Below are positions 9,540 to 20,824 of a DNA stretch of 64,000 nt, piece after piece. This DNA is from Ypsolopha sequella. Taxonomy: Eukaryota > Arthropoda > Insecta > Lepidoptera > Ypsolophidae. The position numbers and the translations under genes are program-made. A model generated the notes under the pieces. That model made no database searches. It worked only from the letters and a program-made list of their open reading frames with translations, and had not been told where the DNA came from. Location: assembly GCA_934047225.1 (NCBI GenBank), contig OW204001.1, positions 8,788,201 to 8,852,200 of the forward strand, given 5' to 3'. Every line of letters starts with the position of its first letter. Position 1 is the stretch's first letter.

Positions 9540-12120
9540 TATAATTGAATACCTATTACTGTGAAAAAGGCTATATCTGACTAATATATCGCCGTTTTAT
9601 AGTTATAGTTATTATAATATTACCATCGTACATACTTTAAAAGCTATTTTTTGTGGTTCGGAAATGAATATGCATTTAGGTATTTAAAAAATCACATTTT
9701 TCAGAAATTCCTCGAATGTAGGATTAAGTATTACTAAACACGTTCTAAAAGAGATAAAAAAATAGGTAGGCCTTTGGGGCTAACGCCCCAAAGCGATCAA
9801 ACATTATGTTTTCAGTCAAAATTAAGTAACATTATGTGCTATTGGGTCAATTATACTCTTTTTGCTTATGATTTCCATCTAACCATTAAAAGTTATGAAG
9901 GTGGTTTGTCTCAGTCGTGGTGCAAAATACACAATTTATATTTGTTTTTTAATAAAAGGTACAAAATTAATGCGTTTTATGTTTAATTTGCAACAATTTT
10001 TTAACAATAATTGAGGTTATTTTCAGAATTTCGTCACATCATGGATTTTTGCATCAATGTCTTTACTATCGTAATTATTGTTAAATCCTGTTAAAAGTTG
10101 TGTACATTATTTTATAACGTAATGCATAACATATAAGCATAGATGCATGATATAACTTTCCTATAAAAGTCTAATTCCCATAGCTAAATTCCTAAAAGGT
10201 TTTCTTTTTATTTATTTTTCAGAGAATATACGCCATTTCAGACCAAAGTTTTTATTATTATATGATTTATTATGATTGTTTAAAGAATTATCAGATAAGA
10301 CGTCCCTTGGGGCATTTTAGGCATTATACTGATTGTAATGTGTGATTGATTATAAAAAAGTGGTCTGTCTCTGTCTGGCTACTGAGTAGACTCTACTCAT
10401 CTGTCATTCACCTGTCAAATCAGTCGGAAGCAAATTATCATAAAAGGGACATCTTGATAGCAAAGGACACATTTCTAAACAGCCTTTTCTCAAGTGACGT
10501 CAAACAAAGGCAAACGGAAGTTGCACCTTTTTCCAAAAAATATTTATCATCATGAGGTTTTATTAGAACACAAGTTCTAAAATACGGCTTATCTCGAAAT
10601 GGTTTTCAAATTAACATACCTTAACATAATTTAATATAAGCGAACTGACAATGAACATTGGTCGCAAAATGCCACAAATCACGTGTATTTAATACCTACT
10701 TTCAATTAAGTAATTCTAAAAACAATAATAATACACAAACTCGCAATAAATATATTAATATTAATTGTATTAAAATTTAAACATTCAAATAGAATTCTAT
10801 AACAAAAATCTTTATTGTTTATTACATTCAAAGAAGTAAAATAAATATTTAACTTTTTTTTTATATTGCTAATTTTTTTGGTAGTTTTTTGTATATCCGG
10901 AGCTTTAGGTTAAGTTGTTGTATTCTCATTTTCGCTGAAACAATATACCTAGTTAAAAATAGTTGGCAACAGGCAAGGTAATTTAATCGGGGTGTGAATG
11001 TAAGCATCATAGTTTTGAATATACCAAGGACAACATTTTATATCTAGGATGAGGAAAACCTTAAGGCTCTGTCACAGAAATATACCTAAAGTTAAGTTGT
11101 AATATACTTCCATATAGAGACAAAACACAATATCTCGAAAGGTTATAAAAAGCAACATTTCGACATCCTCTCGCTTGATTTACATGTTTGGGGAAGGTTA
11201 TCCAGAAGTATCCTCATTCAGAATTCACAAGGGCTGCTTACATGTGCTCTGTGGGTAATGGCACAAAAACATTAGAGGCACTTTAATATTTAGTATTTGA
11301 AGTGGTTTTACAACTATAAAGTGCTTCGAGGGTTCGAGAACCAAAAATGTACAAAATGTAAAAATTTACAGTGCATGAGTTGACATTATAAATGTCAAAA
11401 ATTAATAAACACGCTTGAAAATCTGTGGTATTTAAGGCTAGACGGTAACTTTTTACTGCGATTTCGAATCCTAGCTCATAACGTTTTATATGCCTTCGTA
11501 TATACCTACTACCTAAACCACACCATTTTTCAAATTCGAGAAAAAAAAGTTGTTATTTAAGAAAAATCTATGTGAAAATGGAACGTTTTCTAATGACGGA
11601 GCCATGCCGCCAAGCGACTCATCGTTATCAGACATGACGTCATGGGAAGTGGTTACTTGAAATCTTTGGTTACAGGCAGCTGCGTTGTACCAGTTAAATA
11701 CTTTTAAACCGCAGCCTGACAGGTGTCTAACTGAACATTATGAAATATCACGTCATATAGGGTAGGACCCTTAAAAGTCAAGGAATTCTATATTAAATTA
11801 ATTAAAATACCCACCTCCAAAAAACTCTACCAACCGCACACTAACTAGCGAAAATATGCTCCCCCTTTCCCCTCCTCTCCCCCATTTGTTAAAGACAAAC
11901 ATTCAAAACGCGGGAAGCCCTTATTAATTAGCGCAAATATTTCGGGGCTTATTATTTACGTAATAAAGCCTAATTTACTGCCCCCAAAATGAAATATAAC
12001 CCATTGAGGAGAATAAGTACTTAGTACGTCCGTAAATACTACTTAGATTAATGCTGGAAAGGGTTAAGTACAGGTCTTGTTACAATTTTGTTTTATTGGC
12101 TTCATTTGGTGTGAAATTTG
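9540..12120. other. No gene recognised
   Basis: About 2.6 kb of AT-rich sequence. Open frames of about 70 codons (9774-9986, 10346-10555) have no recognisable domain or coding-like composition. A pyrimidine-rich tract lies at 11860-11885. I see no clear repeat or RNA gene. Confidence 0.5.
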
Positions 12121-12449
12121 GGGGTTAATCTTACTAGTTCTTTATATTTACAGCCAAATTCATACTGAAGACTATTAGTAGTTCACATCAATATTGAATT
12201 ACCCTTTTTAGGAAATACGTTTATTTTCCTATTCCCTACATACGCAAGCCCAGCCCCGAATCAATATCTAACATAAGGAAAGACAAAACTTTATTTTTCA
12301 AATTTCGCAAAAGCTATATTGTCTATCCGTAATTCTGACCACTTACGAAACCACCAGTATGAATTTGGTTGTTAATGTTTCCTTATATGAATAAATATAA
12401 TTTCAGCTATATAAGCTTTTTATTTGTAGTTTTAATAATTAAAAAATGA

Positions 12450-12552
12450 CAAACTTTATATTTTTTCGATATATTTCGGCCTCATCAGTGAGGCCGTCAT
12501 CAGTCGAGTATGATGAGGCCGAAATATATCGAAAAAATATAAAGTTTGTAAT
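12450..12552. repeat. Hairpin: inverted repeat around a hammerhead-like motif
   Basis: The arms AAACTTTATATTTTTTCGAT (12451) and ATCGAAAAAATATAAAGTTT (12529) are exact reverse complements. They extend inwards through ATATTTCGGCCTCATCA. The minus strand of the left half carries the best-preserved hammerhead-like motif. The right half repeats only its 3' part in the opposite direction. Confidence 0.8.
12468..12503 (-). ncRNA. Minimal hammerhead-ribozyme-like motif 4 (best preserved)
   Basis: Minus strand: CTGATGAC, a 7-bp stem GGCCTCA/TGAGGCC with a CTGA loop, then GAAATATATC. Both conserved boxes (CUGANGA and GAAA) are intact. The residue after the palindromic ATATAT is C, the expected cleavage nucleotide. 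One extra C lies between the CUGAUGA box and stem II. Helix III is only three base pairs and palindromic, which fits the dimeric mode proposed for Penelope-type hammerheads. Confidence 0.6.
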
Positions 12553-13272
12553 GTTTCCTTAGGGATATCCATCGCAAGGAGAAACCCATTAAAATTATAT
12601 CATTGCGGTATAAAAAAGCAGAAGAATATTACCTACCTAAATTATGAAAAGCTCTAAATGGGGATTCAAAACCTTGTTGTAATGTTAACTCAATTGATTA
12701 TTGGATAAATGTTTTATTCGTATCAAGGATAGGATACAGACACCACTACATAAGTAGACTAATATAAATTAAATAAGCAACAAACCGTAAATTAAATTCC
12801 ATTGTCAGAAAGTCTCATCCCGTCCAGCCCTCAATAATGCCCCTAAAAAATCGACACAAGCATTATTTAAATACAATAGCCGTTCGTTAGCCAGGGCAAG
12901 CCTCAGGACTTCGATGCAAGATTTAATTAAATCGGTTCCTGTCTTCTCCCCCCGCGCCTGCTGCGTGGCAACCCCTCCCCTTCCGTCTTCCTCCTAGCCT
13001 ACCCCGTGTCCCCCTTGTGAGGTTATTCTAAATTCTTATTTTTAAATTCTTGTGAAGTTATAAAGAAAATACTTAAATTTTACCCGAAGCATTTTTTTTG
13101 TTTTAGTGTAACTTCCGAACTACAGGAGATCTAAATGCAGCTTAACTTTTTATAGTATATTAGAAGTTCTGGGAGGCTAAAAGTTATGCAGCTTTAACCT
13201 TAAAATGACAGAAAGGACGATTGTGCCAGAAGTATATTGTAAATCAATTGTTATCGAGAAGCAATAACTGAG

Positions 13273-13274
<2 letters not shown>

Positions 13275-13303
<29 letters not shown>
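13275..13303. repeat. (TA)n microsatellite
   Basis: About 14 TA repeats, followed by short TAATTGAGATT/TAATTGAGGTT repeats up to about 13360. Confidence 0.9.
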
Positions 13304-13384
13304 ATTGAGATTGAGGTTAATATATAATTGAGGTTAATATATGTATAATAATTGAGATTTTACGAAATAAAATCTCAAATAAAT

Positions 13385-13680
13385 ATCAAATCGAAATGAT
13401 AAACGGGATCGTTGCGGCCTGGAAGAAGATGTTGTTACTATAGAATAGCAAAAGGAATGCTTCAGTGGTTTGGGAATATAAATAGAATGAATAAAAGTAG
13501 AGTGACGCAAGAAATGTATGGTACACAAGTGGAAGGTAAAAATCAGGCGCAGTCAGTCAGGAGCACACCTCTACACTTGTGCTACGAGCAGGTGGAAATC
13601 TGTAGCTAGTATTATATTATCTGTGTCTGTAGTCTTTGGCTACCCCTCTAGGAGACAGGCGTGAGTATATACACCGTGTA
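13385..13680 (+). pseudogene. LINE reverse transcriptase C-terminal remnant
   Basis: The frame at 13412-13609 contains LQWFGNINRMNKSRVTQEMY and a following VEGK. This is the conserved segment (usually LxWFGHVxRM ... R) near the C-terminus of many LINE polyproteins. Downstream, CTACCCCTCTAGGAGACAGG resembles the usual LINE 3' terminus, also seen reverse-complemented at about 6865 and as a fragment at 14285-14315. The fragment is 5'-truncated and degenerate. No catalytic domain remains. Confidence 0.65.
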
Positions 13681-14429
13681 ATGATGACCTGCACAGAAAA
13701 TGAAACCACGTATAGGGGATGTTATGAGGGTTCTTTGTACTAAATTTCATTTCGACATTCCTATTAATACATCTACAAATTAATAATTAATTTAGTTTCG
13801 CTCACAAGTGCAACGTACTAACCACGTTTTTTAACGGGCTTAAAAAATGCGATGTTGCCGCTTCGTGCAGGTTACTGACCTGTAGTAATACTGGAAGGGA
13901 AGGTGCACACTTGGAACACGATTTATTTTGTTCGAGAAAACAAATTTCTGTAAACAGAAATATTTTCTCGAAATTGTTTTTTTTATGGCTTTGTAGAGGT
14001 ATTCCCTACATGTGGTTTCATTTTCTGAGCAGGTCATCATTACACCCAGTAGATGTATGCATTTAAAGTTTAAAAAACGTAGCAGATGGCATAGTATCTT
14101 CTGCAGAATGGGCGGAGCCGCAGTCAAAAGAGTGTAGTATAATGACGAAGCTGGAAGAAACGGTCCTCTAACACAAGGAAGCTCACTTGTCTTTTTCTTG
14201 CTTCATAAGTAAGAAATGCCCCACAGCATAGGTAATTATATCAAAAGATGTCTCAGAATCATAGTAGATAAAAATCTCTGTTCTTTGCTTACTCCTCTGG
14301 GAAATAGATGTGAGTATAATGTGCGTGATTATTTTAAATTTTCCACAAATCTTGTATTATTGTAAAGATAAAAATGAAGTGTCACCTTAGTTAGGTGTAA
14401 TTTACAACACGTTACAATAAACAATGGCC

Positions 14430-14640
14430 ACTTAAAGGTTGTAATCGTACAAGATCAATAACGTACCGAGCGGCCCGTGACTAAGCTCTACGTAGAAACT
14501 GGAACAACCCCGGGCGTCGTCGCAATTTCCTGCGAGTTGATTTATTGTAGTCCCCGAAACCCGCCGCGAGACCTCTGATACCGACCTTAGAGGTGGCCAA
14601 CCAGTTTTTGTGATCATCAGAATCGGTTGTCAGTTCGCGA
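14430..14640. other. GC-rich unassigned segment
   Basis: A GC-rich stretch (GAGCGGCCCGTGAC, CCCCGGGCGTCGTCGC) with a 61-codon open frame on the minus strand. I cannot place it. It may derive from the 5' end of a LINE, but nothing diagnostic is visible. Confidence 0.3.
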
Positions 14641-14714
14641 AATGTTGATACCTGTAGACGGTGAAGAGTTTTGTGAATGTAATCTTTTTTCTACAAATAT
14701 ACCGTCGTGGGGAT

Positions 14715-14805
14715 GACAGAGGTGTTTTCAAGTATGATGGTCACTGGTACAATAAACACTTGTACGCTTTCGTTTCACCGACGATTTTACGTCCCAACGC
14801 CGAAC
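14715..14805 (-). repeat. SINE fragment
   Basis: GACAGAGGTGTTTTCAAGTA and CGTTTCACCGACGATTTTAC match, in order, the body of the SINE at 23990-24285 (minus orientation). The head and tail are absent. Confidence 0.55.
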
Positions 14806-15022
14806 TTTGGGCGGAAATACGTACTGGGCATGCAGATCAGACTAGTTTTTGTATAGGCAACTTAATCTGTTTCTTTCTCACAAACTCTAAGCTAACCAAC
14901 AAGTCAACAACACAATTTGTAGGTTTCGTCAAAGTAGGTGTAGGTATATGAAAACAAAATATTTTCAAAATAATACAAGTAGTTCGCTTGGAACTGTGAT
15001 CTCGAATTTAGTGTTTTATTCA

Positions 15023-15730
15023 TTTTTAGGATTCCGTATCCAAAGGGCAAATCGGACTGTCCAACTGTCTGTCTGTCCGTATGTCACGGGTCTCTAGCTC
15101 TTAGACAGAATAAGATAGAAACCTGAAATTTTTATATGTTAATATATTGACCTAAAACCGAATTTTGAAGTTGAAATATAATTAAATTATTTTTCTGGTG
15201 GAGCCTCATACATGAAAATGGAGACAAACATTTTTTTTTCTTGTCCTAGCATGTCGGGTTTCATGTGTTCTAGAAACTCATTAAGTAGAGTATAAATATA
15301 TTTTTTATTTATTTTTATCCTAAAAAATAAAAAAAATGGAGGGCTATCAAAGTAGCCATTTTCAGATCATTTTTGCTACGGGGTTTATCTCAAAGGCCAA
15401 AGCAGTAAGGAATTTGAAATTTCTGTCTATTATGAACCACATGCTTTATTAAGGGCCTGTTTCACCACTTCCAGATAAGTGCCTGATAGTTATATGTGAC
15501 ATATAACGCATACAAAATGTGTTCCATTTTTAAACTTATCTTCTGGATATCACTTATCTGGAAGTGGTGAAACAGGCCCTTAAACAACAAATATTAAAAA
15601 CGCCGATTTATAGTTTAGTTTTAGAGTTATTTATTTAGGTACATTAACTAACATAATTTTGCAGTTTTTATCTGACAGATTTAGAATACGGAACCATAAA
15701 AGAGCGAAGACTCGCACTTGGCTGGTTTTC
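15023..15730 (+). repeat. Lepidopteran interspersed repeat (GGTTCCGTA...CTTGGCTGG family), copy 2
   Basis: Begins TTTTTAGGATTCCGTATCC, continues through CTGTCTGTCTGTCCGTATG, and ends GACTCGCACTTGGCTGGTTT. It is interrupted by the TTAA-flanked MITE at 15453-15579. Confidence 0.75.
15453..15579. mobile_element. Small MITE flanked by TTAA
   Basis: A 127-bp element starting GGGCCTGTTTCACCACTTCC and ending with its exact inverse. The TIRs are about 29 bp. TTAA lies on both sides (15449-15452, 15580-15583). The 4-bp TTAA duplication is the piggyBac signature, although TTAA is palindromic and could be partly terminal sequence. It is nested inside the repeat at 15023-15730. Confidence 0.85.
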
Positions 15731-16251
15731 TAATTTAATTGATTTAAATAACAAATGTAGTTGAGTTATTAATTTTCAGTTTCTATAGTTTCTGAGCTAT
15801 AGACATTGAAACAGCGGTAACTCAGTCCTTCTAATTCTGTCCTTCGAGTACGGACAAATGAGTTTTTTTTTAAACTTATGAGCACAGTAATTGTATACTT
15901 AACGTTTTCTAATGGCGAAGAAAAACATTGCGAAATAAACTTGCATGCCCTTTGTACCCTAAGTATGGCAAAAAGACTCACCCCCATCACATTGGGACGT
16001 TAAATCGTAGGTGAAAAGAGGATATCACGAGTGTGGGCTGCAAATATAATATTTAACACCTCTAACACCTCATCGGAGATATGTGAAATTGAAATTGAAA
16101 TTATTAATTTGTCTTCCAAACATAATAATAATTACACATAAATTTGTTATTAAAAAGTATGCGACGAAAAGGAATAAGCTCAGCTGCATGCTGTGATAGA
16201 AAAATAAAACGATCTTCACAGCGCTGACTTTCAGCTCGTCCCGTTCTCGCA

Positions 16252-16375
16252 GAATGTACAATGGAGACCGCATCAAGTAAGACACATTGGACTTCGTACC
16301 TATCTTATATTCTTCTCTATAGGGGTTAATGTTAATGCAAGTGCATAGTTTGATGTGGTCTCCACTGTACACATA
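16252..16375. mobile_element. Short fold-back element
   Basis: TGTACAATGGAGACCGCATC at 16255 is inverted as GATGTGGTCTCCACTGTACA ending near 16371. The element is about 120 bp with TIRs of about 22 bp and no coding capacity. Confidence 0.7.
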
Positions 16376-16845
16376 TGGGGGTAGAAAATTGGGAAAAAAG
16401 ATTTAAACAAACATAACATAAAAATCATTTATTAACAGTAAAGAAAAATTCACAACATAAGACTTAAGCAGCGGGCCCCACACTAGAGATAAGTCTGAAC
16501 TGCGGGCTCCCAAATAACACATAACATAATTACACATTTTGCTTTACAACTACTAGATAAATTAATAAATTTAAAAATACATACTTAAACTAAAACAGAA
16601 CAATTTTCAATTACAATTACAAACTAAAATTACACAATAAACCTGTTATTTAATCTACTTCAATTTTAAATAGACTCGTACCTCAGTATAGTTCAAAATA
16701 AAAATAAATGACAAAATAAAATAATTAATTAAAAACCAAGTACCTATATACTGTACAAAGAACAAATAATATATTAAATTAATAATGGGGGATAAATTAA
16801 GAATATAATAAATACATAGATTAAATATACGTGGATACACGTTAT

Positions 16846-17590
16846 CTACTTCACGCATTGAAGCAAATCTTCGGTTTGGAAGTAATCAAGAGATAATAAC
16901 CAGTGTTTTATTTTTTGTTTAGCTTCTACTACTGGGCAACTCCCAATTTCACAGTGCATGACCATTTTATTATAGATGTAGGGAAAAACAAAGGGCTTAA
17001 ATCGTTTTCCGAATTCGGTGTTGACCGACGGGGTGTCGACTCTGAATCTTCGTTTGCTTGTTAGGTCTTTGTATTTTCCAGAATTTAAAATCGTTTTATG
17101 GTGCAATAGGCCTACTTTATGAATAAAGAGGTGCCGAACAGTCAAAACCTTACAATCTTTATAAAGTTTAGTAGTGGGATATCGGAACGGTTTCCGGTAC
17201 ATGACTTTAAGGACAGCCCTTTGGGCTCTTTCAACCATTATCATGTTTGATTTACCAGCACTTCCCCACGCAGTGATACAATAAGTAAGGAGTGATTGGC
17301 ATAGTGCGTGGTAGACTAACAAAAGAACGTCTCTATGGGCTGCATTTCGAAGCAGTCGCATTACGAAAATTGTCCTCCTGACGCGGCCAGATAAGGAAAC
17401 GATGTGGTCATGAAAAGTAAGCTTCTCATCGAGTAAAAGTCCTAGATATTTAATAATTTTTACCTTTTCAATATTTACGCAAGAGCACGGTTTGTACTGA
17501 GTGCTATTATTGCAGGTGTGAACTTTTAAGCATATTGAAGCAGGGGGCTCTGAAGCCTTTGTTTTGTGAAAACATATAAATTTAGTTTTT
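16846..17590 (-). pseudogene. 5'-truncated LINE reverse transcriptase C-terminal fragment
   Basis: The open frame 17361-16846 (171 aa) contains LLLVYHALCQSLLTYCITAW and VERAQRAVLKVMY, the post-catalytic region of LINE reverse transcriptases. Upstream, in another frame, about 17590-17412 encodes KIIKYLGLLLDEKLTF, the conserved KYLGxxxDxxL motif. The two join by a single-base frameshift near 17410 and continue as HDHIVSLSGRVRR. The polymerase catalytic motifs are missing, so the copy is dead. Sequence down to about 16400 may be its 3' UTR. It is distinct from the LINE at 31.3-36.8 kb. Confidence 0.8.
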
Positions 17591-17659
17591 TAACATTATG
17601 ATATAATAATAATAATATATATAATAAAAGAGTCATCGGGAAACTAATAGGATGCCAAT

Positions 17660-18235
17660 TATTGTTAAGGAGCTGGACAATGATAAACATCAGTTTTGCA
17701 TTGGATTCAGCGGGTCTACCGCGTAATTCTCATTTTCATCAACATCAACTTGAGATTGAAATTTGACGTGCATGCGACGACGCCCGCCTAACATGCCATC
17801 TCTTTTGCACGCGTTAAATTTCGCATGCATTTGCTTGAAGTTGATACAAATGAGAATTACGCGGTAGAGCCCCAGTTCCGTCAATGTAGATGGTACAAAT
17901 TTGAAAAAAATGGGGTGTGTTTTTTGACTGAAGACAATTATTGATTACACTTTATAAATAAATTACTTATACTTTCAATCCTCTTTTAATTATAATACTT
18001 TAAAAAAAGCGTGAACTTCACAAAATAAGCGATTCAGTTTCCATATTTTAAAACGGGTTGAAACGAAACCAACACACGCAGATACTTACTAGAAAAAAAC
18101 ATCTTTATTACAGTAACATAGCCGTGATTTCGAAATAACTGAAGTTTTGAGTGCGCGGCGACTAATTAGAGCAGAATAGACAGTAAAAACAAAAGCGATA
18201 GAGCAGGACTGAATTTAGCATAATGCAGCCCATTA
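17660..18235 (+). repeat. Interspersed repeat family R, copy 1 (hosts a MITE)
   Basis: Shares ordered blocks with 39085-39540: AAACATCAGTTTTGC, AGTTCCGTCAATGTAGAT, GATTACACTTTATAAATAAA, GAAACGAAACCAACRCACGC, and TAGAGCAGGACTGAATTT near the end. Copy 1 is interrupted at 17711-17872 by a MITE that copy 2 lacks. Non-coding. Confidence 0.8.
17711..17872. mobile_element. 162-bp MITE with CAG target duplication
   Basis: Left end CGGGTCTACCGCGTAATTCT; right end is the inverse of GGGCTCTACCGCGTAATTCT. Flanked by CAG on both sides (17708-17710 and 17873-17875). The uninterrupted site GGATTCAGTTCCGTCAATG survives in the second family-R copy at about 39109. Both the boundaries and the 3-bp duplication are therefore supported by an empty-site comparison. 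A 3-bp duplication suggests a PIF/Harbinger- or CACTA-like transposase. This is inference. Confidence 0.9.
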
Positions 18236-18293
18236 AGTAATAGTAAATAAACGTTATTAACTGACTAGTTTGTTTTTAAATGTAGTTTATATA

Positions 18294-18558
18294 TACAAGT
18301 GACTTTTTGATCACCGTCCAAATTCATACTGGAGGCGTGATAAGTGATTAGTATCTTGGATCAGTAACAATTTTTGTGAAATTCGTAAAATGCAATTTCG
18401 GCTTCCCATAGAAATTCACTTCCAGTCCCGAGTGAATCACTATGGGGAGTCGAAATTTCATTTTACGAATTTCACAAAAATTGTTATTGATCCATGATAC
18501 TGATCTCTTACCAAGCCACCAGTATGAATTTGGACGATGATCAAAAAGTCACCTTGTA
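18294..18558. mobile_element. MITE family B, copy 1 (fold-back, TA duplication)
   Basis: Starts TACAAGTGACTTTTTGATCA and ends with its inverse (GATCAAAAAGTCACCTTGTA). TA flanks both sides. The whole element folds back on itself with arms of about 120 bp (CCAAATTCATACTGG ... CCAGTATGAATTTGG). A diverged copy lies at 29050-29296. Confidence 0.85.
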
Positions 18559-18573
18559 TATATTTCATTGTGA

Positions 18574-18609
18574 CTGATGCCGGACCCAGGATAGGGTCCG
18601 AAATATATC
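18574..18609 (+). ncRNA. Minimal hammerhead-ribozyme-like motif 5
   Basis: CTGATGCC, stem GGACCC/GGGTCC with an AGGATA loop, then GAAATATATC. Flanking TGTGA (18569) and TCACA (18610) can form a 5-bp stem I, so all three hammerhead helices can be drawn. The last A of the CUGANGA box is C, which would impair catalysis. The stem II sequence differs from the other copies but remains fully paired. Confidence 0.55.
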
Positions 18610-18675
18610 TCACAGTAACTTGCATTTTATTTTATTAAGTAATTGTATAAATACCTAATTATTCTTATATCAGTG

Positions 18676-19460
18676 TTTTTGGGTTCCGTAGTACCTAAAA
18701 GGCACAAAAGGAACCTTAATGGTGAGACTCCGTTGTCCATCCGTCCGTCCGTATGTCACAACCTTATAATTTTAGCATCGTTAAAGATAAATAAATGAAA
18801 TTTAGCACAAAAATAGCATTAATTTGAAATTGTTTAAAATATTTCCAAAATAAAAGTGAGAAAATTAAAAAATATTAGCCTAAAAATACAACATGGGTAT
18901 CAATTTATAGATATTAAAAAGCAAATAGTAAAAATATATACTTTTACTATATTTACTGGCACTGGCTTCGAGAAATTTTTAAAAATCCCCAAAAATATGA
19001 ATGTCTCCCCCCTTTATAACCGAAACTGGTAAACCATAAAAATATGAAAAAATGTCAATTATCGATCAAAACTAGCCAATTACAGAAAACCTAAAGCAAT
19101 AAGAAAATTGAGCACAAATGAGAAAAATAAAAAAAATAATGAAAAAAATATTTTACAAAAATACAATATGGGTATCAAATTGTAGGTAGTAAAAAGTAAA
19201 TTGTAAAAATATATACTTTTACTATTTTTCCTCGCACTGGTTTCGAGATCTTTAAAAAACCCCAAAAATATATATGTCCCCCCCCCCTTATTTCCAAAAC
19301 TGGTGGGCAAAAAAATATGAAAAAAATCATGGTAATGTGTTTACGTAAATTTACGAAAACAATTCACGAAATTCACGAAAAAAAAATTACAAAATTAAAT
19401 TTATCATCCACAATACGGAACCCTAAGTACGCGAGTCTGACTCGCACTTGGCCGGTTTTA
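18676..19460 (+). repeat. Lepidopteran interspersed repeat, copy 3 (long subfamily)
   Basis: Begins TTTTTGGGTTCCGTAGTACC, continues through GGTGAGACTCCGTTGTCC, and ends GAGTCTGACTCGCACTTGGC. Matches 51137-51857 along its full length. Inside are two related AT-rich blocks (about 18890-19020 and 19160-19290), each with ATATATACTTTTACTAT followed by an AAAAATCCCC/AAAACCCC-type motif. Confidence 0.75.
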
Positions 19461-19586
19461 TTTTTTATTTTTGTGACATACTGTTCAGGAATGTTGTTGT
19501 GCCTTTGTTATTGGTTTGTGGATAGGATTTAAATAATTTTAATTCAGTCTGTAAACTTCTGGTGTTTTCTTAAAAAGCGGAAATCG

Positions 19587-19730
19587 AAAGTCTTTCAACA
19601 AAAAGTGAAAAATAGGTGCGATGACGAGCCGAGCGAGGAGGTGCGTGTTAGGTTTACATGTAAGTACATATTGGGAGCCGAGCGAAGTGGAGTGGAGCGA
19701 GGTGACCCTCAATAGCTCTAACAGAATAAC
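19587..19730 (+). repeat. ~130-bp repeat, copy 2 (GAGCGAAGTGGAG motif)
   Basis: Near-identical to 3478-3605: GAAAAATAGGTGCGATGACG, GTGTTAGGTTTACATGTAAG, TACATATTGGGAGCCGAGCG. Function unknown. Confidence 0.75.
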
Positions 19731-20099
19731 CATACGCCGAGGCAAATTATAAAAAGCGAAATTCTACTATACGACAAAGATTCGTCAAATTGCAAAATAG
19801 TGAACGTTTAGAAATTCACTACACCATTTGCAAAATGTTAAATTTTACTTTTTGCCTGTGACATATCCAATATAGTAAATAATTAAATTAATTAAAATGA
19901 CGATATATTTGTTATGTTAAGACACCGAGACATAGCCAGAGATATAAATTGTGGCTACACAAAAGCTTTCCAAAAATCTTGACTGCAAGGAAATCCTTTT
20001 TACGGAAATTGTTATAAAATCTACACGTTCCGTTCCACAAAAAGACCTAATCTTGAAACCTGTGAGGCATATAAGTGTGTTTCCTTGTCCAGTAGCAGG

Positions 20100-20195
20100 A
20101 TTGCGAGTATATTAACTGCTGCCCTCGGGGCGGGCGGGCGGCGATGATTTATACCGCGCGCCCTGCGTCCGAGATCAGACTGGCTGGGCGATTCT
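20100..20195. other. GC-rich island, unassigned
   Basis: CCTCGGGGCGGGCGGGCGGC followed by ACCGCGCGCCCTGCGTCCG. It stands out from its AT-rich surroundings. No open frame or repeat partner was seen. Confidence 0.35.
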
Positions 20196-20212
20196 AGTCT
20201 GAACCCTTAAAT

Positions 20213-20555
20213 AAAATAATTTTCAATGCATGTGCTCGTAAAGGCCCACTTTTTATGCATCAAAACCGAACAGAAAGTCGATTATTTTGCCCTAAGGCTT
20301 TATTTTTTTTATTTTTTATTTATTTACAATGGTTGGCTTACTTGCAGCCTTTCCTGTGTACCATAAACGTCAAACTTTTTTTCCACTGTTTAACGGCTCT
20401 GGATACCTAGTCCTTTTGAGCCAATTACAATTTAAAGTTCACAAAATTATATTTGTTTTATTTCCTCACACTATGCATTGAAAAACGTAGTATGATACAC
20501 GGGCGTAAGAGCAATAAATTACTCGGTTCCTTTGCGCCCTTGTAGCATAAACTAC
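20213..20555 (+). repeat. Interspersed repeat family S, copy 1
   Basis: Matches 28425-28806 in inverted orientation: GTGCTCGTAAAGGCCCACTT, CCGAACAGAAAGTCGATTAT, GTATGATACACGGGCGTAA. Internal termini TTTCAATGCATG and TATGCATTGAAA are inverted, suggesting a DNA element of about 260 bp (20221-20486) inside a longer repeat. Confidence 0.75.
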
Positions 20556-20588
20556 TATTTTATTTTATTTATTCATTTAAAAAAGAAA

Positions 20589-20824
20589 AAGATATTGGTT
20601 TGTGGCAATCCACGCCAATAGTTTACTATAAGTTAGGTTAATAAATCAACAGTTTGAAATAAAATGTACAATTATAACACAATTTTATCCAAATAAGCTT
20701 AAAATGCTGTGTTAAGTTTTTTTTGACAAAATTATGGCTAATTATGTATTAGGTTTCAAGCTGTTGATTCATAAACCTAACTTCTAGTGAACTATTGGCG
20801 TGAATTGCCGCAGACCAATATCTT
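20589..20824. mobile_element. Fold-back MITE, ~65-bp TIRs
   Basis: Left arm AAGATATTGGTTTGTGGCAA continuing to AAGTTAGGTTAATAAATCAA; the right arm is the inverse ending ACCAATATCTT. About 236 bp, no coding capacity. No clear target duplication. Confidence 0.8.

Noticed and set aside
13840..14127. 95-codon minus-strand open frame
   Set aside because: Contains LINE-adjacent repeat sequence (TGATGACCTGC/GCAGGTCATCA inverted pair at 13682 and 14030). No domain.
16070..16372. 100-codon minus-strand open frame
   Set aside because: It spans a short fold-back element and low-complexity FNFNF sequence. Not a gene.
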